Source: Exiguobacterium acetylicum
GTDB lineage: Bacteria; Bacillota; Bacilli; Exiguobacteriales; Exiguobacteriaceae
Assembly (NCBI RefSeq): GCF_019890935.1
Contig: NZ_CP082333.1
Location: 3,081,501-3,145,500 of the forward strand
Direction: 5' to 3'
Length of the DNA: 64,000 nucleotides
This document shows positions 10,130-18,284 of this stretch, one piece after another. Made by a program: the position numbers and the translations under genes. The notes below the pieces were generated by a model that saw only the letters and a program-made list of their open reading frames with translations, was not told where the DNA came from and made no database searches. Numbering within the stretch: the first letter of the stretch is position 1; the number at the start of each line of letters is the position of its first letter.

Positions 10130-11113
10130 TTAAATTTCGATGACAGTTCGACCACGATGACGTGAAGTCAGCAAGGCTTCTGCAATTTCAGATAAATCGT
10201 TTAGTGTTTTGATATCGACTTCTGACGCAAGATCGACCTTCCAGTCACCCGCTAAACGTTGCCATAGCTCTTCGCGATAAGCGATTGATGTTTGCACCGC
10301 ATCGATTCCGATCAAGCGGACACCACGTAGGATGAAGGGATAAACTGTCAACGTCATCTCTGCCCCACCGACGTTCCCACACGTCGTCACAACACCACCA
10401 TATTGCACGAAGCGAATGACGGACGCGAGCAATGGTCCCCCGACCGTATCAATAACACCGGCATAAAGCCCCTTTTTTAGAGGACGATCGGTTTCTTCTA
10501 GGAATGTCGTGCGGTCTAGTACCTCAGCCACTCCCTTTTTGAGCAATCGTTCTTGTTCTACTCGTTTTCCAGTCACGGCATGTACCGTGTACCCTAAGCG
10601 AATGAGTAAAGCGATTGCAATCGTACCAACGCCTCCCGTCGCTCCAGTCACGAGGATCGGTCCTGCATCCTTCGAGACGATTCGTAACAATTCATCGACT
10701 GATTGTGCTGCCGTCAATCCGGCTGTTCCATATTGCATCGCTTCTAATGGACGAATGGATTCTGGAAGTAGCGTCACCCAATCTGCTGGTACGCGTATGT
10801 ATTCTTGAAATCCGCCTGAAGTGTTCATCCCGAAATCAAAGCCATTGACGACGACGGCTTGACCAGGTTGAAACCGTGCATCTGTCGTTTGTTCGATATA
10901 TCCTGCTGCGTCAACGCCTGGTGTATGCGGATAGGATTTCGTCACCCCACGATTACCCGACATCGATAAAGCATCCTTATAGTTGACGCATGAGTGCGTG
11001 ACACGAATCAGAATATCTCCTTCTGGTAAATCATCGACGTGCTTTGTCTCGATATTCCCCTCGTATGATCCATCGACTTCTCGAACGACGAATGCTGAAA
11101 AAGTGTGTTCCAT
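10130..11113 (-). CDS. YhdH/YhfP-type quinone oxidoreductase (MDR superfamily)
   Basis: NADPH-dependent medium-chain reductase of the YhdH/YhfP (acrylyl-CoA reductase AcuI-like) group, acting on enones, quinones or acryloyl-CoA. The 327 residues show the zinc-free MDR pattern: catalytic-domain motif SCVNYKDAL near residue 40, HTPGVDAAGYI near residue 67, and the nucleotide-binding loop VTGATGGVGTIAIALL near residue 155. The ATG at 11113 follows GAAAGGAGAGAGATC. It stands alone between the SH3-like gene and the structured RNA candidate. The true substrate cannot be read from sequence. Confidence 0.9.
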   Translation of the reverse strand: MEHTFSAFVVREVDGSYEGNIETKHVDDLPEGDILIRVTHSCVNYKDALSMSGNRGVTKSYPHTPGVDAAGYIEQTTDARFQPGQAVVVNGFDFGMNTSGGFQEYIRVPADWVTLLPESIRPLEAMQYGTAGLTAAQSVDELLRIVSKDAGPILVTGATGGVGTIAIALLIRLGYTVHAVTGKRVEQERLLKKGVAEVLDRTTFLEETDRPLKKGLYAGVIDTVGGPLLASVIRFVQYGGVVTTCGNVGGAEMTLTVYPFILRGVRLIGIDAVQTSIAYREELWQRLAGDWKVDLASEVDIKTLNDLSEIAEALLTSRHRGRTVIEI

Positions 11114-11169
11114 GATCTCTCTCCTTTCGCTTGTGCTTCTCTATACCCTGTTGTTTCCATCGACACACT

Positions 11170-11335
11170 AAAAACCCCTGCCGTTTCTCAAAGAAGCGAC
11201 AGGGAGCGGGGACGGAAAAATAACATCAGGATTCCATAGGTGGTCAAAGGTAACAGGTCAATCTGTCAACGGTTCGTGGTCATCGGTTTGCCATCGCCAT
11301 TTCTTCTCCACAAAGGAAAATTGAGGTCCGTCCCC
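11170..11335 (-). ncRNA. Candidate structured small RNA closed by a 9-bp stem and a terminator
   Basis: On the minus strand GGGGACGGA (from 11335) pairs perfectly with TCCGTCCCC (ending 11208), enclosing 110 bases. An intrinsic terminator follows at once (CCCTGtCGcTTCT paired with AGAAaCGgCAGGG, then TTTTT, 11204-11170). No open frame is present. A closing stem followed directly by a terminator is the layout of 6S RNA and of some riboregulators, but 6S identity is not established; the length without extension is short for 6S. Only a weak promoter (TTGGCG, 17 bases, AAGGAT) is seen upstream, so it may be processed from the DIP1984 mRNA. Confidence 0.5.
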
Positions 11336-11370
11336 TATCCTTGACGGGGAGTCTCACCGCGCCAAGGAAG

Positions 11371-11877
11371 TTACATATAACGTCCACCATCAAAGTCAAT
11401 CGTCGTCTGATAGTTTGCCGCATTGATTGCATTCGATACTTTGTGTGCTCGTCGTTCCACTTCCTCCGCTTTTAAACGATAGGCATCTGGATCAAACAAG
11501 GCATGACGAATGATCGTCGTCCCTTCGAACCCGTATTGGAACTCGCGTTTTGGTCGACTTGCGAGCATCTGATAGTTTTGTGCCTTTGCCCGTAATTGGG
11601 TAGCCCACTCGATCGCTTCGACGAGTGGTATGTCTCCTTCATCCGTCTCAATTACGGTGTTTAAATTCGCTGCATAAACGAGACGATCCAAGACCCGCAT
11701 GTCATGACGTACGATGTCCATGGCGGCTTCGACATCGGTTAAGGTTCGACCTTGTTGCGCGGGGAGTGCTTCTCCCTTTTCTAAATCAATGAAAGCGACG
11801 CGCTCCATCTCTTCAATCAACTGATCAAGCTGTTTCCTCAGGATACTCTTTAATTTCACAGCATCTGCTAGGTACAT
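11371..11877 (-). CDS. DIP1984-family protein
   Basis: A 168-residue protein of the DIP1984 (septicolysin-like) family; its function is not established. The sequence is mostly helical with many Arg/Glu pairs, beginning YLADAVKLKSILRKQLDQL, and ends in a conserved-looking INAANYQTTIDFDGG strand. There is no signal peptide or membrane helix, so it is cytoplasmic unless exported unusually. Three ATG codons run in tandem at 11883, 11880 and 11877; the last has the best spacing from AAGGGGAG and is chosen. The structured RNA candidate begins 35 bases after its stop codon, so the two may share a transcript. Confidence 0.78.
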   Translation of the reverse strand: MYLADAVKLKSILRKQLDQLIEEMERVAFIDLEKGEALPAQQGRTLTDVEAAMDIVRHDMRVLDRLVYAANLNTVIETDEGDIPLVEAIEWATQLRAKAQNYQMLASRPKREFQYGFEGTTIIRHALFDPDAYRLKAEEVERRAHKVSNAINAANYQTTIDFDGGRYM

Positions 11878-11926
11878 CATCATCTCCCCTTTCCTGTTCC
11901 ATTTACGTCATCTAATTCAAAAAGTT

Positions 11927-12694
11927 TCAATTGAACTGGTGGACGAAGGCTCCGAATTCTCCCTGGATCGTTTGTTTATCCATCTCCGATAACGTAGTAG
12001 CTTTTTCTGTGTACCGTTCTAAGAGATAGGTTTTTATTAAGAGATGGGAAGGTTGAAATCCGATCCGCAGGAACCATTCCTGAAACGTCTCTGTATCATG
12101 CCGCTGTAAACGGACCGGTAGGATCTGATTGAACTGGATGAGCTGTTTGCGAATCCAGGCATCTGGTAAATCAATTTGTTTCTCGATCGAAACATAATCG
12201 TTGTGTATAGGCTGCAACGGGATATCCGTTCTTATCAAGTCTTCATCTTGTTTCTTGGTCTTTCGACGTTTCCGCCAAACGATATAGCTTATGATGACTA
12301 GAGGGAGAACAAGCAGACTCATCAGTAACATCGATGAGGACGATCCCCCTTTTCCGTTCATACCTCGCTTAGCATTTTTAACCCCTACAACGATCACCTT
12401 ACTCTTTTTCGGTTTAAGGTCTTTCTGCTTCTTCGGCTTTTCCTTCGTATCCCAAACGCGCAAATCTTCATCATTCTTTATCTTCTTTTTAGGTAACCAC
12501 GAAAGAAACGGAATGTTTAACAATTTGCCATTTTTCTTGCAGTTTGGTTTACATGATCTATTCATTTCGATTCCAGACGGCTGAACCGCTTTTGGCTTCA
12601 TTGCTTGAACAGCCGCTTCTGTCAGTGGCTTACCGATCCCTAATAGCAACAAAATCAATCCGATACCAATTACGAGTCGTTTGCGAAGTGACAT
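11927..12694 (-). CDS. Hypothetical membrane protein, DUF4129-like C-terminus
   Basis: A 255-residue protein without a confident family. A signal-anchor helix (about residues 8-28) is followed by a very Lys-rich extracellular segment that includes a CKPNCKKNGK pair of cysteines, a second membrane helix (about 122-142), and a cytoplasmic tail of about 110 residues. The tail resembles DUF4129-type C-termini found beside transglutaminase-like proteins, but this is a weak call. The ATG at 12694 follows AGAGGGGGTCTTCTG; an in-frame start at 12721 lacks a ribosome binding site. It is next to the DIP1984 gene on the same strand, 49 bases away, and divergent from the beta-helix gene. Confidence 0.55.
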   Translation of the reverse strand: MSLRKRLVIGIGLILLLLGIGKPLTEAAVQAMKPKAVQPSGIEMNRSCKPNCKKNGKLLNIPFLSWLPKKKIKNDEDLRVWDTKEKPKKQKDLKPKKSKVIVVGVKNAKRGMNGKGGSSSSMLLMSLLVLPLVIISYIVWRKRRKTKKQDEDLIRTDIPLQPIHNDYVSIEKQIDLPDAWIRKQLIQFNQILPVRLQRHDTETFQEWFLRIGFQPSHLLIKTYLLERYTEKATTLSEMDKQTIQGEFGAFVHQFN

Positions 12695-12835
12695 CAGAAG
12701 ACCCCCTCTTTTAAAATCCATTATAATCCATTTAAAAAATTTTTGTGTATTTTAATGGATGTATTAAAACGAGGAATGTTTGTGTAAGGAGAGGGGAAAA
12801 GGTAGACAGACCTATTCAGAGAGGGGAACTATTTC

Positions 12836-14473
12836 ATGTTAAAACTCGATCACACGCATGATCCGTATCAAAATGCGGCGTTGATTCAGGAATACGTTGA
12901 AACGTCAACCAACGAACAAGCAGTTCGACAAGCGGAACAACTGCTACACGATAGTCCATTCGTCGCACCAAGACGCAATCCTCACCTCAGTCGAACGCTT
13001 CGTTCGATGATTTCGCCATTATTTTTGACGAATCGTGATAAACATATTCTACCGCTAACACCTGCTTTCGTGACACCACGCGATGAGATTCGACCGAGTT
13101 GGTTCGGTCGTCTCAATCATGAGTTCGAGCGTTTGATCAGCGATGTCGAAACCGTCGATGTCTCGAACTACGGTGCAATCGGTGATGGACAGACGGATGA
13201 TACACAAGCGTTCATCGACGCACTCGGTGATGGACATCGACAAGTCCATGTCCCACCCGGTACGTACGTCGTTCGGGGGATTCGTTTGCCTAGTTACACG
13301 ATTTTAACGGGAGCCGGTAAAGGGAAAACGATTATAAAGATGCACGATGAGGCACCAAAAGGACGACGTCTCGTGACGAATCAAAATTATCTTCTCGGTA
13401 ATCATCATCTCCTCGTCGAGAAAATGACGCTCGATTGGAACATTAAACGCATCGGTGACGCGAAAAAAAGTAGCACATGGGGGAACCACTCCAGTTGTCT
13501 CACATATGCGCATGTCACCTATGGATGGGTCTTTGATGTCGAGGCCGTCAACCCGGGACTTCACTGTTTTGATATCTCGACACCGTATTACAATTACAAC
13601 GGAGACGGAGCCCGCGCGAACTTAAGTAGTTCGTTCATCTGGTTCGATGGATTGACTGGTTACGGATTCGGAGATGACGGGATCACGACGCATCATAGCG
13701 ATCACCTCTTCATCTCGAACTGTTTCATGCATGACCCAAGTGGACGTGCCCATGCAGAAGGCTTCTCCAATTCAAACGGAATCGAAGTCGATGATGGATC
13801 ACGCGACGTCTGGTTGTTCAATAACGCAACAAGTCGTTGTTTCGGTGGACTTGAAATTAAGGCACATGCAACCTCTTCTGCTGCCTCAACCGTCAAAATC
13901 GTCGGACACCTATCGATTGATGATCATCGCGCCTTTAACTTCCGACATATCGGTCACCATCAAGCGACTGATCCGACGTCTCAGACGGCTTATAATATCA
14001 TCGCAACGCGTTTGATCGCTCAGACCCCTAAATACACGGAACTCTATGCGAATTCAAAACCGCGTGCGCTCGTCGTTTCCGCTTACCGTAATGTCGTCAT
14101 ACATGATTTTACGGTGCTCGGTGATCCGTATTATGACTATCAAGAACAACCGATGATCGGGATTCAATATAAGGCACGGAACGTCACGATCAGTCAGTTG
14201 AAGATGAGCGGATTCCGACAAGCGAAAACGGACATCCAAATCTTTGGGGGAGAAAACGGGGCTGAAGACGTACGCCTTCGTGATATCCGCATTGAGGATT
14301 CCGCCAAACACGGGATTACGATCGGTCCAGACATCACGCGTGTCAAGCTAACGAACGTGGCATTAAAAGGAGACGGAACAGTTGGCTTAAACGCTAAATC
14401 GGAACCGGAAATGGAACGGTTCATCGCGACCGGATTCAAAGTACCGATTCGCGCCAAGTCGACACAAGTATGA
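12836..14473 (+). CDS. Right-handed beta-helix protein, glycosyl hydrolase 28-related
   Basis: A 545-residue pectate-lyase/GH28-like beta-helix protein. After an alpha-helical N-terminal region of about 95 residues, the typical first coil appears (VDVSNYGAIGDGQTDDTQAF), followed by VPPGTYVV and repeated short strands with Asn/Asp/Gly turns to the C-terminus. Family members are polysaccharide lyases/hydrolases or phage-type depolymerases. No signal peptide or anchor is visible at the N-terminus, which is unusual for an enzyme of this fold. The ATG at 12836 follows GAGGGGAACTATTTC. No phage or polysaccharide-uptake genes surround it. Its 3' end abuts the inverted-repeat element. Substrate and cellular location are unknown. 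Confidence 0.82.
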   Translation: MLKLDHTHDPYQNAALIQEYVETSTNEQAVRQAEQLLHDSPFVAPRRNPHLSRTLRSMISPLFLTNRDKHILPLTPAFVTPRDEIRPSWFGRLNHEFERLISDVETVDVSNYGAIGDGQTDDTQAFIDALGDGHRQVHVPPGTYVVRGIRLPSYTILTGAGKGKTIIKMHDEAPKGRRLVTNQNYLLGNHHLLVEKMTLDWNIKRIGDAKKSSTWGNHSSCLTYAHVTYGWVFDVEAVNPGLHCFDISTPYYNYNGDGARANLSSSFIWFDGLTGYGFGDDGITTHHSDHLFISNCFMHDPSGRAHAEGFSNSNGIEVDDGSRDVWLFNNATSRCFGGLEIKAHATSSAASTVKIVGHLSIDDHRAFNFRHIGHHQATDPTSQTAYNIIATRLIAQTPKYTELYANSKPRALVVSAYRNVVIHDFTVLGDPYYDYQEQPMIGIQYKARNVTISQLKMSGFRQAKTDIQIFGGENGAEDVRLRDIRIEDSAKHGITIGPDITRVKLTNVALKGDGTVGLNAKSEPEMERFIATGFKVPIRAKSTQV

Positions 14474-14475
14474 AC

Positions 14476-14731
14476 AAAATGACGAGGCCGACTCAAAAAA
14501 AGAATGACGCGTCTTTTCACGCCCTTTCCTCAGGCGAGACACAAGCCAGTTTTCCTGCTTCGTTGAAGCAGGAAAACTGGTCTTGTTTGTCTCTGACAGC
14601 GCGATGCGCTTTTTCCTGTAGGAGTGGCGTGTGACGCGCCATTCTTTTTGTTACGAGATAAGGGAGGCAGATCATCATTCTGCCACTCGTATCTTTGGGA
14701 AAATCGACTTTTGAGTCAGCTCCGTCATTTT
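14476..14731. repeat. Nested inverted-repeat element filling a convergent gap
   Basis: The outer arms 14476-14498 and 14709-14731 match as inverted repeats at 20 of 23 positions. Inside, 14497-14513 pairs with 14633-14649 (16 of 17), CACGCC at 14518-14523 pairs with GGCGTG at 14626-14631, and a perfect 16-bp hairpin lies at 14546-14580, extended by GAGACA/TGTCTC. Further hairpins are AGCGC-GAT-GCGCT at 14598-14610 (followed by T5) and a two-part stem at 14652-14691 (TACGAG/CTCGTA, GGCAGA/TCTGCC). The whole folds as a branched structure in either strand. It could be a large bidirectional terminator, a structured RNA or a MITE. No target-site duplication is evident. Confidence 0.65.
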
Positions 14732-15553
14732 TCATTGGGATCGAATATACGCGAGAACACGTGTATCAATCGCACGATCCGCTTGTTCGCGCATCTCGAA
14801 GTTTTCCGTATGCAGATATGTCCGGAACGCGTCTTCGAAATCACCGCGATAGCCAAGCGCTAATAATTTATCCATCAACTCTGACTCTAAGGCATCATCG
14901 ATCGGCTTGATTTCTTCCGGCTTACTCGGTTGCAGATACAGTGTATGCAGTTGATAGATGCGTTCGAGCTCTTCAATCGGACTCGGGTGATCGTCAACGC
15001 GTAAATCAATATAGCGGTCGTTGAATCCACCGTATCCGCCACCCTCCTTGACGACGAGAAGTGCCGCTGACTGCATTCCGCGTGAGTCCCCGCCTGCTGC
15101 TTGACCAGCTGCTAACGCACGCAACAAACGTTCTGCAAGCGGACCTTGCGTCGATTCAAAGACGCGTGCCATCTCTTTCACCGTATTGCCGTCTACAAGA
15201 ATATTCCCTTGTGCTGCAAAGTGTTTACCGGCAATCCCACCTGCCCAGTCGTTACATCCCTCACCCGTGAATGTTGCACTCTTGCCATTCGCATCGATGA
15301 TCCCGACCTGGCGATCCTCTCGTCCTTCATCTACTTCCGTCAATCGACGTAACACCTCGTCCGCTGAAGCGCCTTGTTCGATCATCCGCAATCCTTCAGG
15401 ACCATACGTCGTGTTTGCAAACGACTGTGTCGCTACCGCACCCACTCCTGCCTTCGCAAATGGTACGGCACTCCCGACCGCTAAAAACTTCGACTGTACG
15501 GCAACACCCCACGCTTGTTCTTTTTCACAATACCCAACGATTGAATATGTCAC
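14732..15553 (-). CDS. DUF1028 protein, Ntn-hydrolase-like
   Basis: A 273-residue DUF1028 protein, a family with an Ntn-hydrolase-like fold and no firmly proven reaction. The N-terminal pattern TYSIVGYCEKEQAWGVAVQS, FAKAGVGAVATQ and the GRxxRQVGIID segment are typical, as is YGGFNDRYIDLRVDDH near residue 190. A helical C-terminal part ends the chain. The start is GTG at 15553, 9 bases after AAAGGGGG; the in-frame upstream ATG lacks a ribosome binding site. It lies downstream of, and on the same strand as, the YfcC-type transporter, with a terminator between them, so a linked role in small-peptide or amide metabolism is only a guess. Confidence 0.88.
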   Translation of the reverse strand: MTYSIVGYCEKEQAWGVAVQSKFLAVGSAVPFAKAGVGAVATQSFANTTYGPEGLRMIEQGASADEVLRRLTEVDEGREDRQVGIIDANGKSATFTGEGCNDWAGGIAGKHFAAQGNILVDGNTVKEMARVFESTQGPLAERLLRALAAGQAAGGDSRGMQSAALLVVKEGGGYGGFNDRYIDLRVDDHPSPIEELERIYQLHTLYLQPSKPEEIKPIDDALESELMDKLLALGYRGDFEDAFRTYLHTENFEMREQADRAIDTRVLAYIRSQ

Positions 15554-15616
15554 TTCAGTTCCCCCTTTAGTCATTACCTAATTCCGTTCGTGATAACGCT
15601 TCCCGATTCCTGCAAC

Positions 15617-15648
15617 TGAAAAACCTTCCGGACAGATGTCCGAAAGGT
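15617..15648 (-). terminator. Terminator after the YfcC-type transporter
   Basis: On the minus strand ACCTTtCGGACA pairs with TGTCCGgAAGGT and is followed by TTTTTC. Confidence 0.85.
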
Positions 15649-15653
15649 CGACT

Positions 15654-17057
15654 TCATTGAATACCAAGCGTTACGGCAAGTAATAAGGCAGCACATGCCA
15701 AGGCAATCCAAATCGCGAAGAGTTTCCAGACGAAGCGTAACCATTGCTCATACGGAATGCCTGCGATTGCGAGAAATGCCATCAAATGCGCACTCGTCGG
15801 GAAAATCATGTTCGTCAGTCCATCTCCATATTGGAATGCTAAGACAGCCACTTGACGCTCGATCCCGAGTAAATCCGACAATGGTGCCATGATGGGCATC
15901 GTCGTCGCCGCTTGTCCACTCCCCGATGGAATAAAGAAGTTTGTAATCAATTGCACGGCGTACATCCCGATGACGGCAAAGAACGTCGGTAAATGTCCTA
16001 CGGCATTCGATAAGCCGTAAATGACCGTATCGATAACACGTCCTTCTTCGAGAATGACGACGATTGCTCGAGCAAATCCAACAATCAAGGCACCGAACGT
16101 CACGGCTTTTGCGCCGTCAATCAAACTCTCGAACGTACCGTTCACACCAAGCGTAACGATTCCCGCAATCATCCCGATGATCAAGAAGGATGCGGTTAAT
16201 TCCGTCAAATACCAGCCCCACTCAAAGATTCCGATCACATTGAGCGTAATGCCACCGATTAAAACCAGTAAAACAAAGGCATGACGTTTCGAAAAGCTTG
16301 AAATCGTCGTCGCTGCTTCTTCCGAACGACGTTGTTCGAGATCATAAACAAGACTGCGCGCCGGATCATGTTTAACTTTCCCTGCGTAGTTCATCACATA
16401 AAGAATCGTCACCGCTAAAAATACGATATAAACAGCCGTTCGATAACCGAGACCACTAAAGAGCGGTACTTCCGCAATTGATTGAGCGACACCTACCGTA
16501 AACGGATTCAACATTCCGCCGGCAAAACCAACCGCCGCCCCTAGACTGACGATCGCGGCTCCTGTCATCGCATCATATCCAAGGGCACGCGCTAACATGA
16601 TCCCAATCGGCACGAAGATGATTGTTTCCTCTGCCATACCAATCGTCGCCCCGGCAATCGAAAAGACGAACATCGTCATCGGAATCATGATGTGTCCTTT
16701 TTGACCGAATCGGCGAATCAATTGATTGATTCCTGCTTCAATGGCGCCGGTTTGACGAATGATGCCGAAGACACCACCAACAAGAAAGATATAGAAGATG
16801 ATCGCAGCACCCGCTTCCATGCCTTGCGGGATTGCTTCAAATAAACCAAAGAGATTGACAGGTGCAGACTCTACCGCGCGATATGTGCCATCGATGACGA
16901 CGGTTTGTCCGTCTTGTTTTTCACGGTCGAATTGCCCTGCTGGAAGTGTATACGTCAAGATGACTGAGATGATGAGAATCGCCATGATGATGGCATATGT
17001 ATGAGGCATCTTGAAGAATGATCGCTTCGACTCTGGTGCATTCGTTCGTTCATTCAT
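15654..17057 (-). CDS. YfcC-family membrane transporter
   Basis: A 467-residue integral membrane transporter of the YfcC/DcuC-like (ion transporter superfamily) group, whose members are thought to carry amino acids, dipeptides or C4-dicarboxylates. About 11-12 membrane helices are visible. The N-terminal extracellular loop (DREKQDGQTVVIDGTYRAVE) after the first helix and the motif FIPSGSGQAATTMPIMAPLSD near residue 380 are characteristic of the family. The ATG at 17057 follows AAAGGAGGCTTTTATC. It sits upstream of the DUF1028 gene. A 16-bp palindrome CATTAT-AAGA-ATAATG (17080-17095) overlaps its probable -10. The substrate is not readable. Confidence 0.87.
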   Translation of the reverse strand: MNERTNAPESKRSFFKMPHTYAIIMAILIISVILTYTLPAGQFDREKQDGQTVVIDGTYRAVESAPVNLFGLFEAIPQGMEAGAAIIFYIFLVGGVFGIIRQTGAIEAGINQLIRRFGQKGHIMIPMTMFVFSIAGATIGMAEETIIFVPIGIMLARALGYDAMTGAAIVSLGAAVGFAGGMLNPFTVGVAQSIAEVPLFSGLGYRTAVYIVFLAVTILYVMNYAGKVKHDPARSLVYDLEQRRSEEAATTISSFSKRHAFVLLVLIGGITLNVIGIFEWGWYLTELTASFLIIGMIAGIVTLGVNGTFESLIDGAKAVTFGALIVGFARAIVVILEEGRVIDTVIYGLSNAVGHLPTFFAVIGMYAVQLITNFFIPSGSGQAATTMPIMAPLSDLLGIERQVAVLAFQYGDGLTNMIFPTSAHLMAFLAIAGIPYEQWLRFVWKLFAIWIALACAALLLAVTLGIQ

Positions 17058-17204
17058 GATAAAAGCCTCCTTTTTGTGTCATTATAAGAATAATGCCCTA
17101 ATCAGGGAAAAACTAACAGTTTCAATGAAATGTCATATGATTGTAAAAGAAAAGTGGAATACTTCTAACTTAAATAAAGGCTTTAACCGATTATGTCGCA
17201 TAAA
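17058..17204. other. Intergenic leader of the YfcC-type gene
   Basis: No gene is seen here. A TATAAT -10 on the minus strand (17081-17086 region) lies inside the palindrome CATTATAAGAATAATG, and CCCTGATTAGGG is just upstream. These could be regulator sites, but no regulator is identified. Confidence 0.4.
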
Positions 17205-17247
17205 ACAAAAAAGAAGGTATTCTAGGTCACGAACCCAGAATACCTTC
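17205..17247 (-). terminator. Terminator after the ABM monooxygenase gene
   Basis: The stem GAAGGTATTCT / AGAATACCTTC with a 13-base loop is followed on the minus strand by CTTTTTTG. Confidence 0.87.
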
Positions 17248-17274
17248 CTTATGTGTTACGTCAATCTCTTATGA

Positions 17275-17556
17275 TTATGCTTGGAACGATTGAACGTCTA
17301 ATGGTTTAGCAAGAGCTGTTTGTGCAAACGCAACGAATTGTCCGAAATGAGCACTCGTGTTGTGTGCTTCGATTGCAGCTTGGTCTTCCCATTTTTCAAT
17401 CATCATGAAGACATTTTCGTCTTCTGTGCTTTGGAACAAGTCGTAGCCAATGTTTCCAGCTTCAGCACGTGATGCTTCTACTAACGTTTTTGTTGCTGCT
17501 AAAAACTCTTCTCGTTTTGCTGGTTGTACTTCTAATTTTGCTTCGATGGCGATCAT
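17275..17556 (-). CDS. Antibiotic-biosynthesis-monooxygenase-fold protein
   Basis: A 93-residue ABM-domain protein of the putative quinol monooxygenase (YgiN-like) type, a cofactor-free dimeric alpha/beta barrel. The pattern IEAKLEVQPAKREEFLAATKTLVEASRAEAGNIGYDLF, EKWED and HNTSAHF is typical. The ATG at 17556 follows AAAGGAGGCTTTCTG. It is divergent from the cupin/aldo-keto reductase cluster, and both share an intergenic region with overlapping palindromes. This suggests co-regulation in a quinone or electrophile response. The family call is secure; the substrate is not. Confidence 0.87.
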   Translation of the reverse strand: MIAIEAKLEVQPAKREEFLAATKTLVEASRAEAGNIGYDLFQSTEDENVFMMIEKWEDQAAIEAHNTSAHFGQFVAFAQTALAKPLDVQSFQA

Positions 17557-17648
17557 CAGAAAGCCTCCTTTGTAATTTCGTTAACTTAAGCATCTTAGCA
17601 CCTCCGAATTCGTTACGCCATAAAGATGCTCGGACGATTGATGATATT

Positions 17649-17675
17649 TAATTACGGGTAATTACAGATGTAATT
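17649..17675. promoter_or_regulatory. Two overlapping perfect palindromes between divergent genes
   Basis: TAATTAC-GG-GTAATTA spans 17649-17664 and AATTAC-AGAT-GTAATT spans 17660-17675, sharing the middle half-site. They lie 38 bases upstream of the cupin start and 93 bases upstream of the ABM start, the expected position of an operator of a MarR or HxlR (DUF24) repressor. No regulator gene is adjacent. Confidence 0.6.
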
Positions 17676-17712
17676 ATTACTTTGTGCCACATCAGAGAAA
17701 GGAGCAACGAAG

Positions 17713-18198
17713 ATGCGCGTTGAGGTATTTTATTTTGAGGATGACGGGCACATTCCGAACAATCCGACATTCCCGGTGTTGATTTATCGGCACGCATTTG
17801 CAGAGCCATCACACATCGAACAGACCTTCCATGCACATGATTGGCGTAACAGCTGGGTGGATGGCATTTTTGACTTTCATCATTATCATAGTATCGCCCA
17901 TGAAGTGATCGGGATTCTTGAAGGGCATGCAACTGTTCAGCTGGGTGGTCCGCTTGGTAAGACCTTCACTTTGACGAGTGGAGATGTTCTTCTACTCCCT
18001 GCCGGTACAGGACATAAAGCACTTGATACAAGTCGACACTTTCGAGTAATCGGTGCCTATCCGGACGGTCAAGATTATGACACGCTGACAGGTCAAACAA
18101 GTGAACGCCCGGAAAATCTTCAACGTATTCGTCAGGTGATGCGTCCAACTCAAGATCCTGTATTCGGTGATCACGGTCCCTTGTTTGAGCATTGGTGA
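17713..18198 (+). CDS. Cupin-domain protein
   Basis: A 161-residue single-domain cupin. The metal-binding motifs are visible: HHYHSIAHEVIGILEG around residues 56-73 (three His and a Glu), and GDVLLLPAGTGHKAL around residues 96-110. The short form and the DGQDYD segment resemble cytoplasmic cupins annotated as YjlB-like. ATG 17713 follows GAAAGGAGCAACGAAG. It leads a same-strand series with two aldo/keto reductases and an OsmC protein, pointing to a carbonyl/peroxide stress role, which is inference. The reaction is unknown; most such cupins are small dioxygenases or isomerases. Confidence 0.85.
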   Translation: MRVEVFYFEDDGHIPNNPTFPVLIYRHAFAEPSHIEQTFHAHDWRNSWVDGIFDFHHYHSIAHEVIGILEGHATVQLGGPLGKTFTLTSGDVLLLPAGTGHKALDTSRHFRVIGAYPDGQDYDTLTGQTSERPENLQRIRQVMRPTQDPVFGDHGPLFEHW

Positions 18199-18284
18199 CG
18201 TCTCTTTCTCTGGAAGAAGACGTTTTTGTTCAGAGTTCGCGTGGTAAACCCTACTATTGTCTCTCTACTAAAGGAGGAAGAACG

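Noticed and set aside
11336-11370. T-box-like CGCGGTGAGAC segment
   Set aside because: It lacks the GGUGG-ACCGCG T-box core and specifier structure, and no aminoacyl-tRNA synthetase or amino acid gene follows.
12836-14473. Prophage tail-spike region
   Set aside because: No phage structural, integrase or lysis genes are present in the window around it.
14476-14731. Insertion sequence remnant
   Set aside because: There is no transposase fragment and no target-site duplication; kept as an inverted-repeat element instead.
17640-17665. GGGTAA as a SigB -10 for the cupin gene
   Set aside because: No GTTT-type -35 lies at the proper distance, and the sequence is explained by the palindrome.
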